A DNA stretch of 64,000 bases, taken from assembly GCF_037975245.1 (NCBI RefSeq), contig NC_092563.1, positions 23,094,960-23,158,959 of the forward strand. Reading direction: 5' to 3'. A program made the translations under genes and the position numbers. The notes beneath the pieces are model-generated. The model saw only the letters and a program-made list of their open reading frames with translations. It made no database searches and was not told the DNA's origin. This DNA comes from Apostichopus japonicus (taxonomy: Eukaryota; Echinodermata; Holothuroidea; Aspidochirotida; Stichopodidae). Within the stretch, counting starts at the first letter, position 1, and each line of letters starts with the position of its first letter. Of this stretch, positions 42,594-55,300 are shown in pieces.

Positions 42594-43577
42594 TTGTAAA
42601 TTGTATATAAATACCAGGTTTCGATTAATTCAGTCACATATATATTTCAAACCGGGTTCATTGAATGTACATTAAAAGTGTATAACTGCATGCGATGAAG
42701 CAGGCCAGATGCAATGTTGGTCACTGTACATGACTCAATTTGAGTGAAAGCAGTCGGGGCACTCATTCAATTATTCATATGTCATAATATGACCGGCAGT
42801 TAATTGTGAACCGTTGGATTAAACGTTGAAGCAATCCTCGGGGCCCTGTAGCACAGGGGCCCGGTTAAATGTACCGCCTGAATTGATGAAAGGCTACGCC
42901 TCTGATTTTGGCCCATGCTGTGAACATTCACCTAAAGGGAAGGGAGGGGGAGGGAGGGAACGGAGAGATTTGGGGGAACAAACGAAAATGCTATAAGGAC
43001 ATGGATGCATGGACATGAGGCATGGATCGACATGGGGATATTTCCTTCCATTTCAACCTCCCCTCAACTCCCGTCCACCCCCTCCCCCTCCCCGACCCCC
43101 CCCCCCCACCATTGACAGATCCATGAAATTGTAGTACATCACGGTGAGAAGATGCTTGTGGCAATCATTGATGGTACAGTTTGGGTTATGTTGCAGAGGT
43201 ACATGTCAGGTTTGGTGTTTAAATTACCGACGCCTTGCCACCAGCGTCTCTACCTGCTAACTCTGTTCTTAGCAGACTTCAAATGAGACTCTGCCTGACC
43301 CACGAAGTCATAACATAATTTGCAATGTGAATGGAATGTACAACCTTACGGAAGTTTGCTGTTGCCACTCAGAAAAGACTTAAACGAACAACGGAACTTT
43401 CTTTCGAAATGCTTGGATAAAACCACAGGTAAAGAATAATATTAACATTACAAAGAATTTTTTTGCGACGATATCAAAGTATTTCCGAAATCACAACTTC
43501 TTAATTTCGACAGAATTTTGGTAACAATGCGCTTCCGTATAGCCATAATACAGACACATACGTGACTATCTGCCTTT

Positions 43578-43591
43578 GTTCTCATGGCAAC
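43578..43591 (+). promoter_or_regulatory. Candidate X-box (RFX site) upstream of CCDC113
   Basis: gttctcatggcaac matches the symmetrical X-box GTTGCCATGGCAAC at 12 of 14 bases, about 640 bases before the CCDC113 start. RFX factors drive many ciliary genes, and CCDC113 is ciliary. Position and function are inferred. Confidence 0.35.
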
Positions 43592-44226
43592 AAGTACCGC
43601 AGTACTTGCATGGTGTTATAAACGAGACATTTAGCACATCTGCTGATAAGTGTATTACACTAAGGAGCCTAGCTATTTATACGGAATATAGACCTGTGCA
43701 ATCGCTTGTTGTATGTTGGTCCATGTGAAAACAAGCCATACTGTGGAAGGCCTACTTATTTGTGTTTGGACGTGCTTTATGTCGGGTTCGTGTCAGCCAT
43801 CGACCTGGATTGATCATAACGCACGGTCCAAAGAATATCTTCTTTTATCATTCGTATGCCACTGATTTACTTTATTCTTCAGACGTGTTTCGTAGCTGCA
43901 TGTGTCAATGTGTGGTTAGGTTACGATACTGTGAAACACCCCAAGAACTACAGAGCCTGAAGTTCTTCGATAGCAAAGCAGACGCAAAAACAGTAACATT
44001 ACAATTAATTTAGTTTCAGCTCAAATGATAAGAACATTGCATGGAATAATTGAATATCCTCCTTCACTAATTTAGGTGAAACCTCTAGCCTGCAGAAGTC
44101 TTACTTTCTACTGAATATTGATTAGCCTACTGCACTTGTGTCTTACCAAGTCTACCATTAACATTCTTCTAAGGCTTAGATTGAATTTAACCTGGACCGG
44201 AGATTAGTTTGTTACTAAGTAAGAGG

Positions 44227-47200
44227 ATGGCTGACAATGAGAGTGTTGCGACTTCCCATGAACCTCAAGATGATCCTCTCAATGATCTTTCTGATGAAGA
44301 AATCCAGCGACAGCTGGAGGAGTTATTGTAAGTGAAGAAGGCCTAGCTTCTTTTCAATATTGTTCATTTTTAAAGTTAGCAGAGGTCCATTTTATGCCTA
44401 TTGACTATTGTAGTGGCATATGCCTTTGTATACTCCTGTGAAGTCTTGTTATTTTTATTCTCCTTTATTTAATCAATGAATCATCTAATTTGACCCTTGT
44501 TACTTGCGAATAATTTGAAACTGTTTCAAATCCTTTAAACTCAATTAACATGTCAATATTGAATGCAATACAGATATCCCATTTCTGCTTTAGTGTTTGG
44601 TACATTAAAGGTATGCTTCTAAATGGACATAGGATTCATGGTCCCATTATAAACTTAATTACTTAGGCAAATTAATGTGGTCCAAGTCATTAAACTTTCA
44701 TTATGGTCTAAGGTATCTGTAAATCATTTTCGATTGGTATCTTCTCTTCTTAGTAAATTAACATGGTTATACATGTTCACTCAGTGTCTGTCTTATTTGG
44801 GTCACATCTGCCGTAATGCTAAACTTAAGCATGACTTATGGTTTTATTGGGAAACTCTTTCATCAAATTTTGTTCAATCAGACATGGCAACGATGTTTTG
44901 AATAACGAGACAGGAATGTTTGAGAAATACTTGAAAAGGGTGGAACCGAGTATGACAGGGACTGCAGCAGTCATATCGACTCCTTTACCAAGCCAATCTA
45001 CTCCAGACACATCCCGCTCTATGAGAAAAAGGTCAAAGTCGAAAGGAGGAGGAGGTGATCGCCATCTGCGATTAACTGCCGAACAGAAATGTGACATTGC
45101 TCAAAGAGAGATCGAAGAACTAAGGGAGGAAATTGAACAGTTGAAAGAAGAATCCGAAAAAGTGATTGACAACAACAAGGTGAGGAAAGAGGAAGAGCTG
45201 AGGTGCATTATGAACTTCATTTATAAAGTCTTTGTACAAGACCATCTTGCTTAGCCCTTCTAGAACAAACTAGTCAGAAACGAAAGCAAATGAGCATTTG
45301 AGAGATTGGTTGTGTTTACAATGTTATATACCTACTATTATACATGTCATAAATGCATATAATACATCTATGAATTGAAAGTTGGCTTGCATAGAGTAAC
45401 ACATCAATATACACAGATGGTACCTCCCATCACACTCCTCGGTCCATTCAGCCATTGTAATTGCTTTTGATGTGTCATTCATGCAAATGCCATGAGTGAG
45501 AACCGGGCCTTTTGAGTTTGCTTTTATTCTTTTATTTCCAGGCGGTGATGGAGGAAGCTGATGCACGCTTTGCAGAACTGAAGAAATCCTCGTATGAATT
45601 TGATCGAGATGTGCTGAAGGCCGCCCACGCTTCGAGAACAGGAAGAGTCGTAGCTGAGAAAGTCATCAGATACTTTGAGGACAGAATCAGGGCTAGAGAT
45701 GCGTTGATAGAAAAACTACGACTGAAAAATTCTACTTTGAAGGTGCAGAAGAAAAAATTAAACTTACAGCTTAAACAGGTATGTATGTATATTAGATCAT
45801 CCTGCAAGCAGGAACTCGCGAAGAAGCCTCATTGGCTTATCAAAGCCGCAAGCTGACTGAAGTCAGTCTCTTACATTCATATTTAACGTCCATAATTATA
45901 AACTGTTAATTGTCAACAACTCTGTAACTGGACGTCATACATTAATCTGGGAGTGACTCAAACCGGGGACCTTATGATTGAAAGGCACCGGCGTTAACCA
46001 CTGAGCTAACACTCCGGTAATGGCAGGATAAAAATATTATCAGTTTTTAATATTTGGTCACAAATTACAGTCCATCAGCTAAAAATTTGCCAACTGGTTT
46101 AGCATAACATTGTGTAGCACACATAACATAGTATAGCACAGAATAGTAGTGTACTTGTATGAAAATTCCATATTGTTTATTCTGTTTGCATATCCTGTGG
46201 TAGGTTATTGCACGTCCCTTTGCATGCTGATAAATGTAGCTGAAATCTAATGTTCCTAGAATATCTGCAGCATAGTCCTATGGAATCCAGTTACAAGAAT
46301 TAAAGAGTGTATCTAGGTTCTATGTAAAAAGATACCCAAATTCCATGAAATGCAAAACATACGCATGATGTGTTTCAAGAGAAATTGTTTCTGCTCAAAG
46401 GTTGCCAGAATTTGAAAAGCAGTCAGTCAAAGTTTGTCTTTTTCTTGGACAGGCTGACTGTTCTAGATTTAACTTTCGATGTTGTTATGGAAACAGCATT
46501 TTGCAATTTTTAGAGCCACACTGAAATAGTAAGAAGCAGTGGTCATTTTTTTTTTGTAGCACTTAAACATCCCACAACATCTTTGTTCAAATAGGTTGTG
46601 ATTGTTCAAGTGTTAAAACATGCTTACAATTCTAGTTCTGTTTCACTTTAATTGTCAGTGGTGAAAGAATGCATCAAATAAAACCACTGAGTAATAGAAG
46701 GAAACTTGTGTCTGGTTGAACTTTATTACAAATTGAATTTCTTTTCAGAAAGAAGAGATGGGTGAAGTGTTACATGAAGTGGACTTCCAACAGCTCAAGA
46801 TAGAGAACAGTCAATATCTGGAGAAGATTGATGAGAGAAATCAGGACCTATTGAGACTGAAACTAATGTCGGGAAATACTTTACAGGTTCTCAATTCATA
46901 CAAGGTAAAGAACTGAGTCTCAGGTCTAGCAGATTGAGATGTTGTGATTCTAGTCTGCAGAGTGTATGTAGTGCTTACACAACATTGCCATGATTTATTC
47001 GGTCTTTAACCTCTGGAAGTGGAGAAGCAAGATGTCATTGGAACACTGGACTCTTTGTGTGAAAACACACGTTGCCTGTTTTTGATCTTTCAGAAAGTGA
47101 GACAGGGAGATTAGCATTTGGCTATTATGAGCTGTTTTATGATTCCAGCTTTGTTATTAGTTATCATTTTCCTATGCCACCAGATCAAGTCATACAAACA

Positions 47201-49343
47201 TATTGATCATATTTATATTTATTCATGTAAAGTTAACATTATGATTTGGTGTGGGGGGGTGAAGGGGGTCAGAAGTGCTTTTACTGGACTTGGTAGTCAA
47301 GGATGTAAGTCACTTTCTGTTTATATACTCAATATTTCATGATATTTTAATTATTTATCATTTCTTTGGTGATGGGTGGGGGTTGGGTCAGGAGTGATTT
47401 ACTGGACTTCATAATAGAGGGTGTACTTCACCTTCTGTTTATATACTTCCATATTTCATGATTTTATTAAGTGGATAGTGAGTACCTTTGGTAAAAGTGA
47501 CAGGGAGTACACGTGTTCTAAGATTTCACTGTGCACAAGTGATGTGCGTTGAAACTGCAAAATGACGACTTTGGTTTTTCAGTATTTTTTGTGCTACTGG
47601 TTTTGTATTATCAAAGACTAGATTTGCATGACCCTATGCAAGCATTAAATGTTAACTGTTTTTTATATTTTATATTTTTAATTTGTTGCAGAAAAAGCTA
47701 CACACCTTGACCATGGAATCTGACAGATTGAGAAGTGAAATCTCATCCAGGGATGAACTGTTGAGCAAAATTGACATCGAAACAGAAACTGTTGAGGAGG
47801 TAACTTACAATTTTGTTTGTGCAGAGCATTTTAGACATCTGTTGATGAATCAACTCCTAGACTCTTAAGTTTGTTATAACCATGCCATACAGCATATTAA
47901 GATTTCTTTCTGTACCTAGTTGTCAACTTCTTCTATGCAGTTGAAAGTCACTGTTTACCCGAGTTTGTGCCAAAGTTGTTTCAAAGATGGTCGTTCAGGC
48001 ATAATGGTACAAAAAGTCAGTTTACAACAGTAGTATTTCAATTTTCTGATCCTAAAGCCTTTAAGCCGCTGAGGAAGATCCTGCTTGGATCGAATTGTCA
48101 GGTCAACTTACTTTGACACATTTTCTGATCCTGTTAAAATCCAATACATCATTAACTTATTTGATGATCTTATTTGATTATCAGTGGTTTCTATTTGATT
48201 ATCAGTGGTATCAGTGGATACCTTTCATTTCCTTTTGTTTAAATGAAAAACTGAACTCAACACACAAAACTTATTTTTAGCCTAATACAATCATAGGACT
48301 TTGAAAGTATGTTTATTTGTCAACCCAAAGTAACTACATTATACCTTTGGTCCAAATCTTAAGTATCCAAATTGTGATTTGAATCCTCAAACTGTTGTAA
48401 TGATATTCTTAGGAGCGGACAAAAGCGGAGGAACTTAATCGCAAACTTCGACAACAACTGGAAGATTTCAAGGTTCCTGAGGTAGTGGAATATGTCCAAG
48501 AAAAGGCAGACTTAGATGAACTACAGAAAACAGTCAAAAGTTGGGAGAGAAAAGTTGAAATAGCAGAGGTAAATTTGCTGTTATTTGGTTTATTTCAAGA
48601 AAGTGGTTACCCCCAAATTTCTTATCTGTTTTCCATTTTCCCAGCTGATCCACTCAATTAAGAAGCAGGCTATTGTAATTGGTCTCTGACAAAAAAAAAA
48701 TCCACTAAATAATAGTTTTGGTGTGTTTGTATGCTATGTTATTTTCTCTTGCCAAACACGATGGAGGTTATTAGCTTTTATAATGGTAATTAGCTTTTCA
48801 GCTACAGCCAGTAATAACTTCAGTTCTGAAACCTATATCCAATAGCAAGCTACTTGTGCGGGTTAAGTTCATCCGAGCTGTGAAAGTAATGTCATCCAGT
48901 AAAAGGTCTGGATGTTTGATTTGAAAAGCGGTGGAAACATCTCAAACGTACGTTGTTGTGTAAATTAGACATGTTAATGTTAATGGAAGACAAAGAATAT
49001 CAGCTATATTAATTGTTGCGACAGAATTGTCATGATTTTGAAAACCGCTTTGAGTTCTAACTTCTAAGATTTCAGCCTGACATTCAACCCTATTCATAGC
49101 AATGTTTTTATTCAAATTTTCCAGTTTGTACGACTCATATGAGAGTAAGAACGTTTCTTTAAGTTTTTTTTTTTTTATAGAACTATTCACAATTAATTGT
49201 TATGTATTTGTTTGCATCAATTCCAACGTAAACATTGATGTTGCTTTCTTCTATCCTAGATGGCTTTCAAAACAAACCACAAAACCTGGCAACAGATGCG
49301 ATCAACCAATGAACAGACACATCAATGGGGACTGATGACATAG
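44227..49343 (+). CDS. CCDC113: Coiled-coil domain-containing protein 113 (CFAP263), 7 exons, 379 aa
   Basis: Axonemal and centriolar-satellite coiled-coil protein that, in known family members, pairs with CCDC96/CFAP184 and links radial spoke 3 to the nexin-dynein regulatory region for ciliary motility. Exons: 44227-44327, 44882-45179, 45542-45778, 46749-46904, 47692-47799, 48413-48568, 49260-49343. All are GT-AG and total 380 codons with the stop, close to the ~377 aa of the human protein. Family hallmarks in order are an acidic N-terminus, NETGMFEKY (about residue 43), LTAEQK, RLKNSTLKVQKKKL, the block HEVDFQQLKIENSQYLEKI, SGNTLQVLNSYK, and near the end SWERKVEIAEMAFK. The charge pattern is long coiled coil with no membrane segment or signal peptide. 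The start follows the context aagaggATGG and is the only ATG giving the conserved acidic start. Exon 3 ends 15 bases before a SINE. Confidence 0.95.
45794..46018 (-). mobile_element. tRNA-derived SINE (family A), copy 2
   Basis: On the minus strand the A-box-like gttagctcagtggttaacgc (45990-46010) and B-box-like ggtttgagtc (45955-45964) are correctly ordered and spaced. The body is collinear with 20,074-20,292. It lies in CCDC113 intron 3, just after the exon 3 donor. Confidence 0.85.
47243..47465. repeat. Diverged tandem duplication, ~125-bp period
   Basis: Both halves carry a G-rich start, a tttactggactt block, a ttctgtttatatact block and tatttcatgat. It lies in CCDC113 intron 4 and is non-coding. 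Confidence 0.7.
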
Positions 49344-50006
49344 TCCTTCCTTTAAAATATTGTGTTTGAAAAAAAAAAACTTTATCATCCCGATTAGTCT
49401 CTAAATACACACTCGTTGCGAGATTGACAATGTGCAAATGTCAGCTTCTGATCTCTGTGTTTTCTTTGTTTATAATGATGTAATTAGAGAGCAACTTCTC
49501 TGAAGGGTTTCACTTTGTCATAAAGACTGGTTTACTTAAGTGCATTAAATTTATGCAATCACCAGTGATTTACTAATACAAACCTTGGCAAATTCCCCTT
49601 CTTAAAATATTTGTTTCTTCCTCAGAGAGTGTGTAATCAAAAAAAAGTCCGAGAAGGATACTCTCAAAATGAGAGAGAATTTTCTTAATTGGAATGAGAC
49701 TTCACAGAGTTGCAAGAGACACCTATTCCTTTCGTTTTCAGGCTCATGGTGATTATCTTACTTTAAATGATTTTTACTGAATTATTTTTGGATAACATTC
49801 ACAATTTCTTTCTTTCTCAGAAAGATGACTAACAGCTACAAAATTTACAAGTTTCTGCCATTTTGTTGTTGTAAAGATGTATAGATATGTATATAGCACT
49901 TGAATATTTTAAGTTCAATAGCCAATTTGACAAGTTTGCTTTGTAACATGTTTGAAACATCATCCATTTTGTAAAGCAGAGTATCTTTAGTTAAGGTTAA
50001 TTTAAA

Positions 50007-50365
50007 CAAGGGCGTAGGAACCGGGGGGGCGCCAGCCCCCCCAGTGAAAAATGTGGAGGGGCGGAAGTATCATTCCGCCCCCCCGGTTCGCAAGTCAGAA
50101 AACCCCTTTTTCATTTCCAAATGAGAAAAAAAATCTCATTTGGAGCACCAAATTGCATCTAAGGCCAGGTGAAAATACAAAATTAAGTTTACAAAATGGA
50201 GTGGGTGTTGAAGTGTGCTATATTGCACCAAATTGCATCTGAAGCCACCTGGAAATGCAAAAAATTCCAAAGGGGAGGGGGACACCCCCTCCCCTTAGAC
50301 CCCTCCCCAGGCTGGCCATCAGTCTTCAGCCCCCCCCCACTCAAAAGTACCTTCCTACGCCACTG
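50007..50365. mobile_element. Nonautonomous hAT-type transposon, 359 bp, copy 2
   Basis: Homologous to 40,965-41,337 in reverse orientation. The ends are CAAGGGCGTAGGAA and, inverted, CAGTGGCGTAGGAA. The flanks AATTTAAA and AACTTAGA agree at 6 of 8, so the duplication has decayed. It lies between the CCDC113 stop and the candidate poly(A) signal, so it is probably within the 3' UTR. Confidence 0.88.
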
Positions 50366-50740
50366 AACTTAGAAATGAAGATTGAAGACACTACAAAAGT
50401 TGTTTTCCTCAAAGTTTTATAAAGTGAAGAATATTCGAAGATACTGTGAAGAATATTTTAGTGATTAAACAGTATGTAAATATAAGAAAATGTGTCAATT
50501 CATCACAGGAAAGTTCTGTTGATGCCCACAATATGATATGAATTATGCATAGTGTTTGTTAGGGCTTCAAACTCAAGCTTATTTTCCACTGATTTTTTTA
50601 AATTCACAATATTCCGTCCACTGAACTAAACCTTACTCTTGTAAAATGCATACACAGCAGTAATGAGCACATTATTTGTAATTTGCATGTTTGTTATTAA
50701 ATTATCTTTGCTCAAACTGTGTTTGAAGAAATGCTATCAA

Positions 50741-50746
50741 AATAAA
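50741..50746 (+). promoter_or_regulatory. Candidate CCDC113 polyadenylation signal
   Basis: AATAAA followed about 30 bases later by a T/G-rich stretch (gatattgtgtctctctttct). It implies a 1.4-kb 3' UTR that includes the hAT-type element. Earlier signals may exist. Confidence 0.35.
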
Positions 50747-51689
50747 CGAGAAATTCAAAAGTAATTCTTTGATATTGTGTCTCTCTTTCTCAAAAATGTA
50801 TTTGCTTAAACAAAAGTTTTATATAAGAATGATATTTCACATCATAAATTTTGTGAACATGGTTGACCTCACAGTTTTGTGAATAACACTGAACTATACA
50901 ACCAAACTCTCTGAAAGTGTGGGTAGGTAATTCAAAGGAAAATTTGAATGTCTGTCTGCAGAAGAGCAATGCAGGATTGACACCATCTCATGTCCTAAGG
51001 CTTCAAACAGTTTCCCTTCCACCCTTATTGAGTTTTCAAGCACAACCTCATTGAGAAAGTTGGAATGTCTCACCTGGAAATTTTCAAGGAGGCCCCTTAA
51101 ACTTAGGAAAACCTGGGCACTGTATAATGCAAATGAAGGAAGACTTAACAAAGACCAGGATTTTTTTTTCAGAATATTACTAATTGTACTTAATTAATCC
51201 AACACATTCAAAGATTATGAGATTAATTAGCTATTAAACATTCATTAATTCGATAATCTCCTATGTCAATCTTTATCAACATGACATCAGCTCAGCACTT
51301 CAAACATGCTCGTTATTTCAAACTCAGGAATCTCTAAGTTGGGCAAGGTTATTTACTAAGATATTCTTGCCACTAAAAGTATTTTTCTTTGACCAATTCC
51401 AGTTATGGAACATAATTTTCTACTAAGACAGTCTTTTGAAGACTGCTTGCATTACATCTCATCATTTGTAATGAATATCCCTTAGGTCACCCTACAAAGA
51501 ATCAAGGGAGACTCCTACCCATTATGATAGTGGATAAACACCAGCTAATATCAGCTTTCTTTTTACAAGAGTTCAGTGTAGCATGGTGCAAGTGCCTGCT
51601 ACTTTCTACTCACTTTCCTGTTCTCTGAAATGTTAATTTATGATTCCATCAGACAACAAAAAGTCTATCACCAACAGTTAATAATAATA

Positions 51690-51965
51690 ATCAGCAGTTA
51701 TTTTTACGACGATAAAGCGACCACAAATGTGGGAGAAACCCACAAGGGCTTATTGGAATACAACTTACACGTCGGTTGGTTTCCAATTCAACATTTAAAC
51801 TAAAATTTGGAATCTTTTCAATTTAGAAAGTCATTTGAGATGGGAAAACTGTAGATTGCTCTTGGATGAAAAACACAGCCGGGTATCAAACTCGTTACCT
51901 CCTGACTTCTTAGCCTAAAGGCTTCAAATGCCACTGCCTTAACCACTCGGCCACAGCAACGGTTG
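51690..51965 (-). mobile_element. tRNA-Ser/Leu-like SINE (family C)
   Basis: On the minus strand tggccgagtggttaaggc (51936-51953) is a near-perfect tRNA A box. gagtttgatacc (51882-51893) is a B-box-like block. A roughly 180-base body follows, ending in an ATT-rich repeat near 51,690. It is not called as a tRNA gene because the folded tRNA is imperfect and a SINE body is attached. Confidence 0.75.
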
Positions 51966-52374
51966 ACCAGCTTTTGAGCTGCAAGCTCAATCTTTCAGAC
52001 AAAACTGACTCTTCTGTTAAATGATTTTAAAAATTTGTGAACTATCTGTCAGTGGGGAATTACCCTTGCACATTGGAAGCCATTGCCTTAGACACCGAGG
52101 AACTAAAATCAACCTCTCGGGTAATGTTCAACATTTGGGACAGACATCTTGTCAGGAAAAGAATACATATATCCAATCGCATTATGTAGGCTACTGTATG
52201 GTTTGTCTGACTAATATTACCACATCCAATAACATTCAGCTAGCCCACTGTGCAGAGTAGGGTCAAGAGCATCATTTTTTGAGCTTTAAAACCTGCGCAA
52301 GTGGGGTGGATGCTCTTGTGGCGACACTACACCCCCTTCCACCGTTATACTTTGTTATCTATCTTTCAAATTAT

Positions 52375-55300
52375 TCACTTTCTCCTTCCTCTCCTAGTTT
52401 GTTGCTTTCTCCCAACTCCCAACAATGCTGATCGGCTGGTCACATCTCGGTTTACAAATGGTGAGTTCTGGGCCACGTAGTCGGGATCGAAAACGTTATT
52501 TCTCATCATGGCCTTGCGGGAGACACGATTTTGAGGGCGGGGTTGGTCTTCACACACCACAGGATTCTGTACATGCTTACCACTCTTTGGCATTGGTATG
52601 CTTTGCTGTTGATGATAAGGAAAAAGTGATTATTTCTTTTTTTCAGGTACTGGAATCACCAGGATGGACCAAAGGAAAAATTATCGGTTATAAAAAACAA
52701 AAAAACACTATGTCAATATTAAGAGCTCACCAGACAAAGATAAGAACTGTCTTAATACTCTATGTGACTGTACAACATGGAAAAATTCAACACAGAATGT
52801 TAGAGTCAACTATTGCAATGACAAATGGGACTGAATTTATTATTAGGCAAACAAGGTTTCTTTGGTCTGCAACCTAACCTTCATATTGATAGCTAAGAGA
52901 TGTGAGGACCTTTTTGGGAGAAACTTCAAAATTTGAAAGCTTGTACAGTTCAATCATGAAAGTAGAGTACCAATGGTGCTGAGATGACTAGGGTTATAAT
53001 ATGTCAGGTTTTGCAAAAATTGTAAAAATTATCCAGAGGCTTGGTAGTTTCGACAAAGTTAATACAGTGCAAACACTGGTGATTTAGCCATCTAACTACT
53101 CAAATTTGAGCATAGAAACACAAAATTGTCAATAGTTACAGTCTTTCTGATCTTACAATTTTTTCCCAGAAAGGGTAGAAAAAACCCCAAACTTATATCT
53201 CTTCCCACAGGTTACGACAGCTCGTCCTCCGTTCTTCATATAACTATGGTAACACTGGATATGAATATTCATGGTTTTCTACTCACCCTCAGTTCTCCGA
53301 CCTTGTAACCTCTTCTCCTCGTCATATGGTAATGGGTATTCCCTTCCTTGTCCACTGTGACGCTTGCCTTATTGAGTGTCTGGTTACCACATTTAGGACA
53401 AAATTTCCTGTTTGTTTCACTTGTCACTCTGTAATAACAACATAAATAGTCACACAAATGAAAACGGTTTCATCTCAGGTTACCGTTTCATCTCAGGTTA
53501 CCATTAAAGGACATAAGAGGCACACACTGCCCTTCCCAGCAGTGTGCACACTACCTGTAACACCCAGCACACATGACACCCAACCAACTATCAAGCCACA
53601 CTCAACATGAACCACTGATTGCACCCAGCAAACACCACTACCTGTCACATCCCCTTGACCCAGACAATAAGAACCTGTCACACCCAGACTCAGGATAAAT
53701 CACCTGTTACAATGACAAAATATAAAGCAAAGTTGATGATCATGATAACGTTAGTCTGTTTACACCTCACTGAAGTGTCGAGAGAACTTACTTGAAACAG
53801 GCATAACACCTGAACGTTGGTCTGTTTAAACCTAACTGAAGTGTCGAGAGAACTTACTTGAAACAGGCATAACACCTGACCGTTGGTCTGTTTACACCTA
53901 ACTGAAGTGTCGAGAGAACTTACTTGAAACAGGCATAACACCTGAACGTTGGTCTGTTTACACCTAACTGAAGTGTCGAGAGAACTTACTTGAAACAGGC
54001 ATAACACCTGACCGTTGGTCTGTTTATACCTAACTGAAGTGTCGAGAGAACTTACTTGAAACAGGCATAACACCTGAGTACAAAACTCTTTGCCTTCTTG
54101 ATGACCATACCATCCACGGAGAGGACTGGAATGCCGATTTGAATCAGGCAATTCTGAAAATTAATGAACAAAACAGGAAACATATTTGCAGCTACCTCAG
54201 ACTAAACTTAATATCCAACGAACAGGACATCATAATGTACAAACAAATGAGACAACATTGTCATTATTTCTAAAGCACTGATAGTGTTATCTGAAAAAGA
54301 TCCATGAGAATGAATTTTGAATGTCTACAGGCAAGATTCAAGGCCTACTTAAATCCTAAAGAGGTTTTCAAAAAGTTACTACAGATTGCAACAGGTGGTT
54401 ATTTTCTCCATAAAGGGAAATTATACTGTCAAATTGATGGGGTAACAATAGGTAGCCCTCTGGGTCCAGTTCTGGCTAATTTTTTCCTTGCTCATTTAGA
54501 AAACATTTTCATGGCTCAAAGTATTGATTATGGCCCTGTGTTGTACCTCAGGTATGTGGATGACATTTTCTGTGTGTTTAATTCTTTGGATCATGTTCAC
54601 AGTTTCCTTGGTTTTCTTAACCAATTACATCCAAATTTGAAATTTACCCATGAAATTGGACAGAATCAGCTTGCTTTTTTTGACACAGAGGTTTGTTTAC
54701 CCTCTGAAACTAACTCATCATACAGTTCAATGGTCTATCGTAAGCCAACTATTAAATACAAATGTAATTCTCAATTTCCATGCCATTTGTCCATGGGTTT
54801 GGAAGATCGGCTTAATTAATTGTTTCCTTAATAGGGCATTTGTTGTGTGCAGCAATTGGTCCTTATTCCATACAGGTCTCCAAATTAAAAGAGATTTTAT
54901 ACCATAACGGTTATCCCAGTAGGATTTTGGAAGAGTGTGTAAACAAATTCCTCAATAAGAAACTTAGTTCTGAAGTGGATAATCAAGATAAGGATGGTGA
55001 CAGTAAGTACATGATTACCATTCCATTCATAGGTCACCCTTCACTAAATTTCAAGAGATCCTTAACTAAACATTTTAGAGGCATTAACAAGAAGTGTATT
55101 ATAGTTTTCAAAACGTTTAAAGTCGGTAATTACTTTTCTTTGAAAGATAAGACCCCCATGACCCTTAAAGCCAATGTCATCTATTCATTTGAAGGTTCCT
55201 GTGATAAGAACCAAACTTACATCGGTAAGACTAAAAGACATCTGGCTACAAGGGTCAAGGAGCACTTATCTGACAAATCTGTAATCTATGAGCATATCAC

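Larger units (their letters stand above)
42025..42600. repeat. Diverged ~311-bp tandem pair with palindromes
   Basis: ggttgcacgtcga occurs at 42041 and 42352, and tggatatttcga with cagaaattgaaaa follows in each. The second half of each unit contains the ggagttgttatggaac hairpin. A third, partial relative (gcagacgca...cagtaac) lies near 43,978-44,085. Confidence 0.75.
36251..44226. other. Divergent interval between CK2 alpha and CCDC113
   Basis: It contains the likely CK2 5' UTR and promoter (to about 37,200), two hAT-type elements, a diverged tandem repeat with two palindromes, microsatellites and a candidate X-box. No protein gene is recognised. Confidence 0.7.
49344..52374. other. Convergent interval between CCDC113 and NOB1
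   Basis: It contains the CCDC113 3' UTR, a hAT-type element, a candidate polyadenylation signal at 50,741 and a tRNA-derived SINE. No coding exon is seen. Confidence 0.7.

Noticed and set aside
51868-51965. Possible functional tRNA-Ser or tRNA-Leu gene
   Set aside because: A-box is excellent, but the acceptor and anticodon stems are imperfect and a SINE body with an ATT-rich tail follows.
52425-52877. 150-aa plus-strand frame
   Set aside because: Mostly antisense to NOB1 exon 8; no similarity in its non-overlapping part.
53690-54151. 153-aa minus-strand frame made of 22-aa repeats
   Set aside because: It is the 66-bp tandem array read in a frame different from NOB1 exon 6; the 66-base period automatically keeps a frame open.
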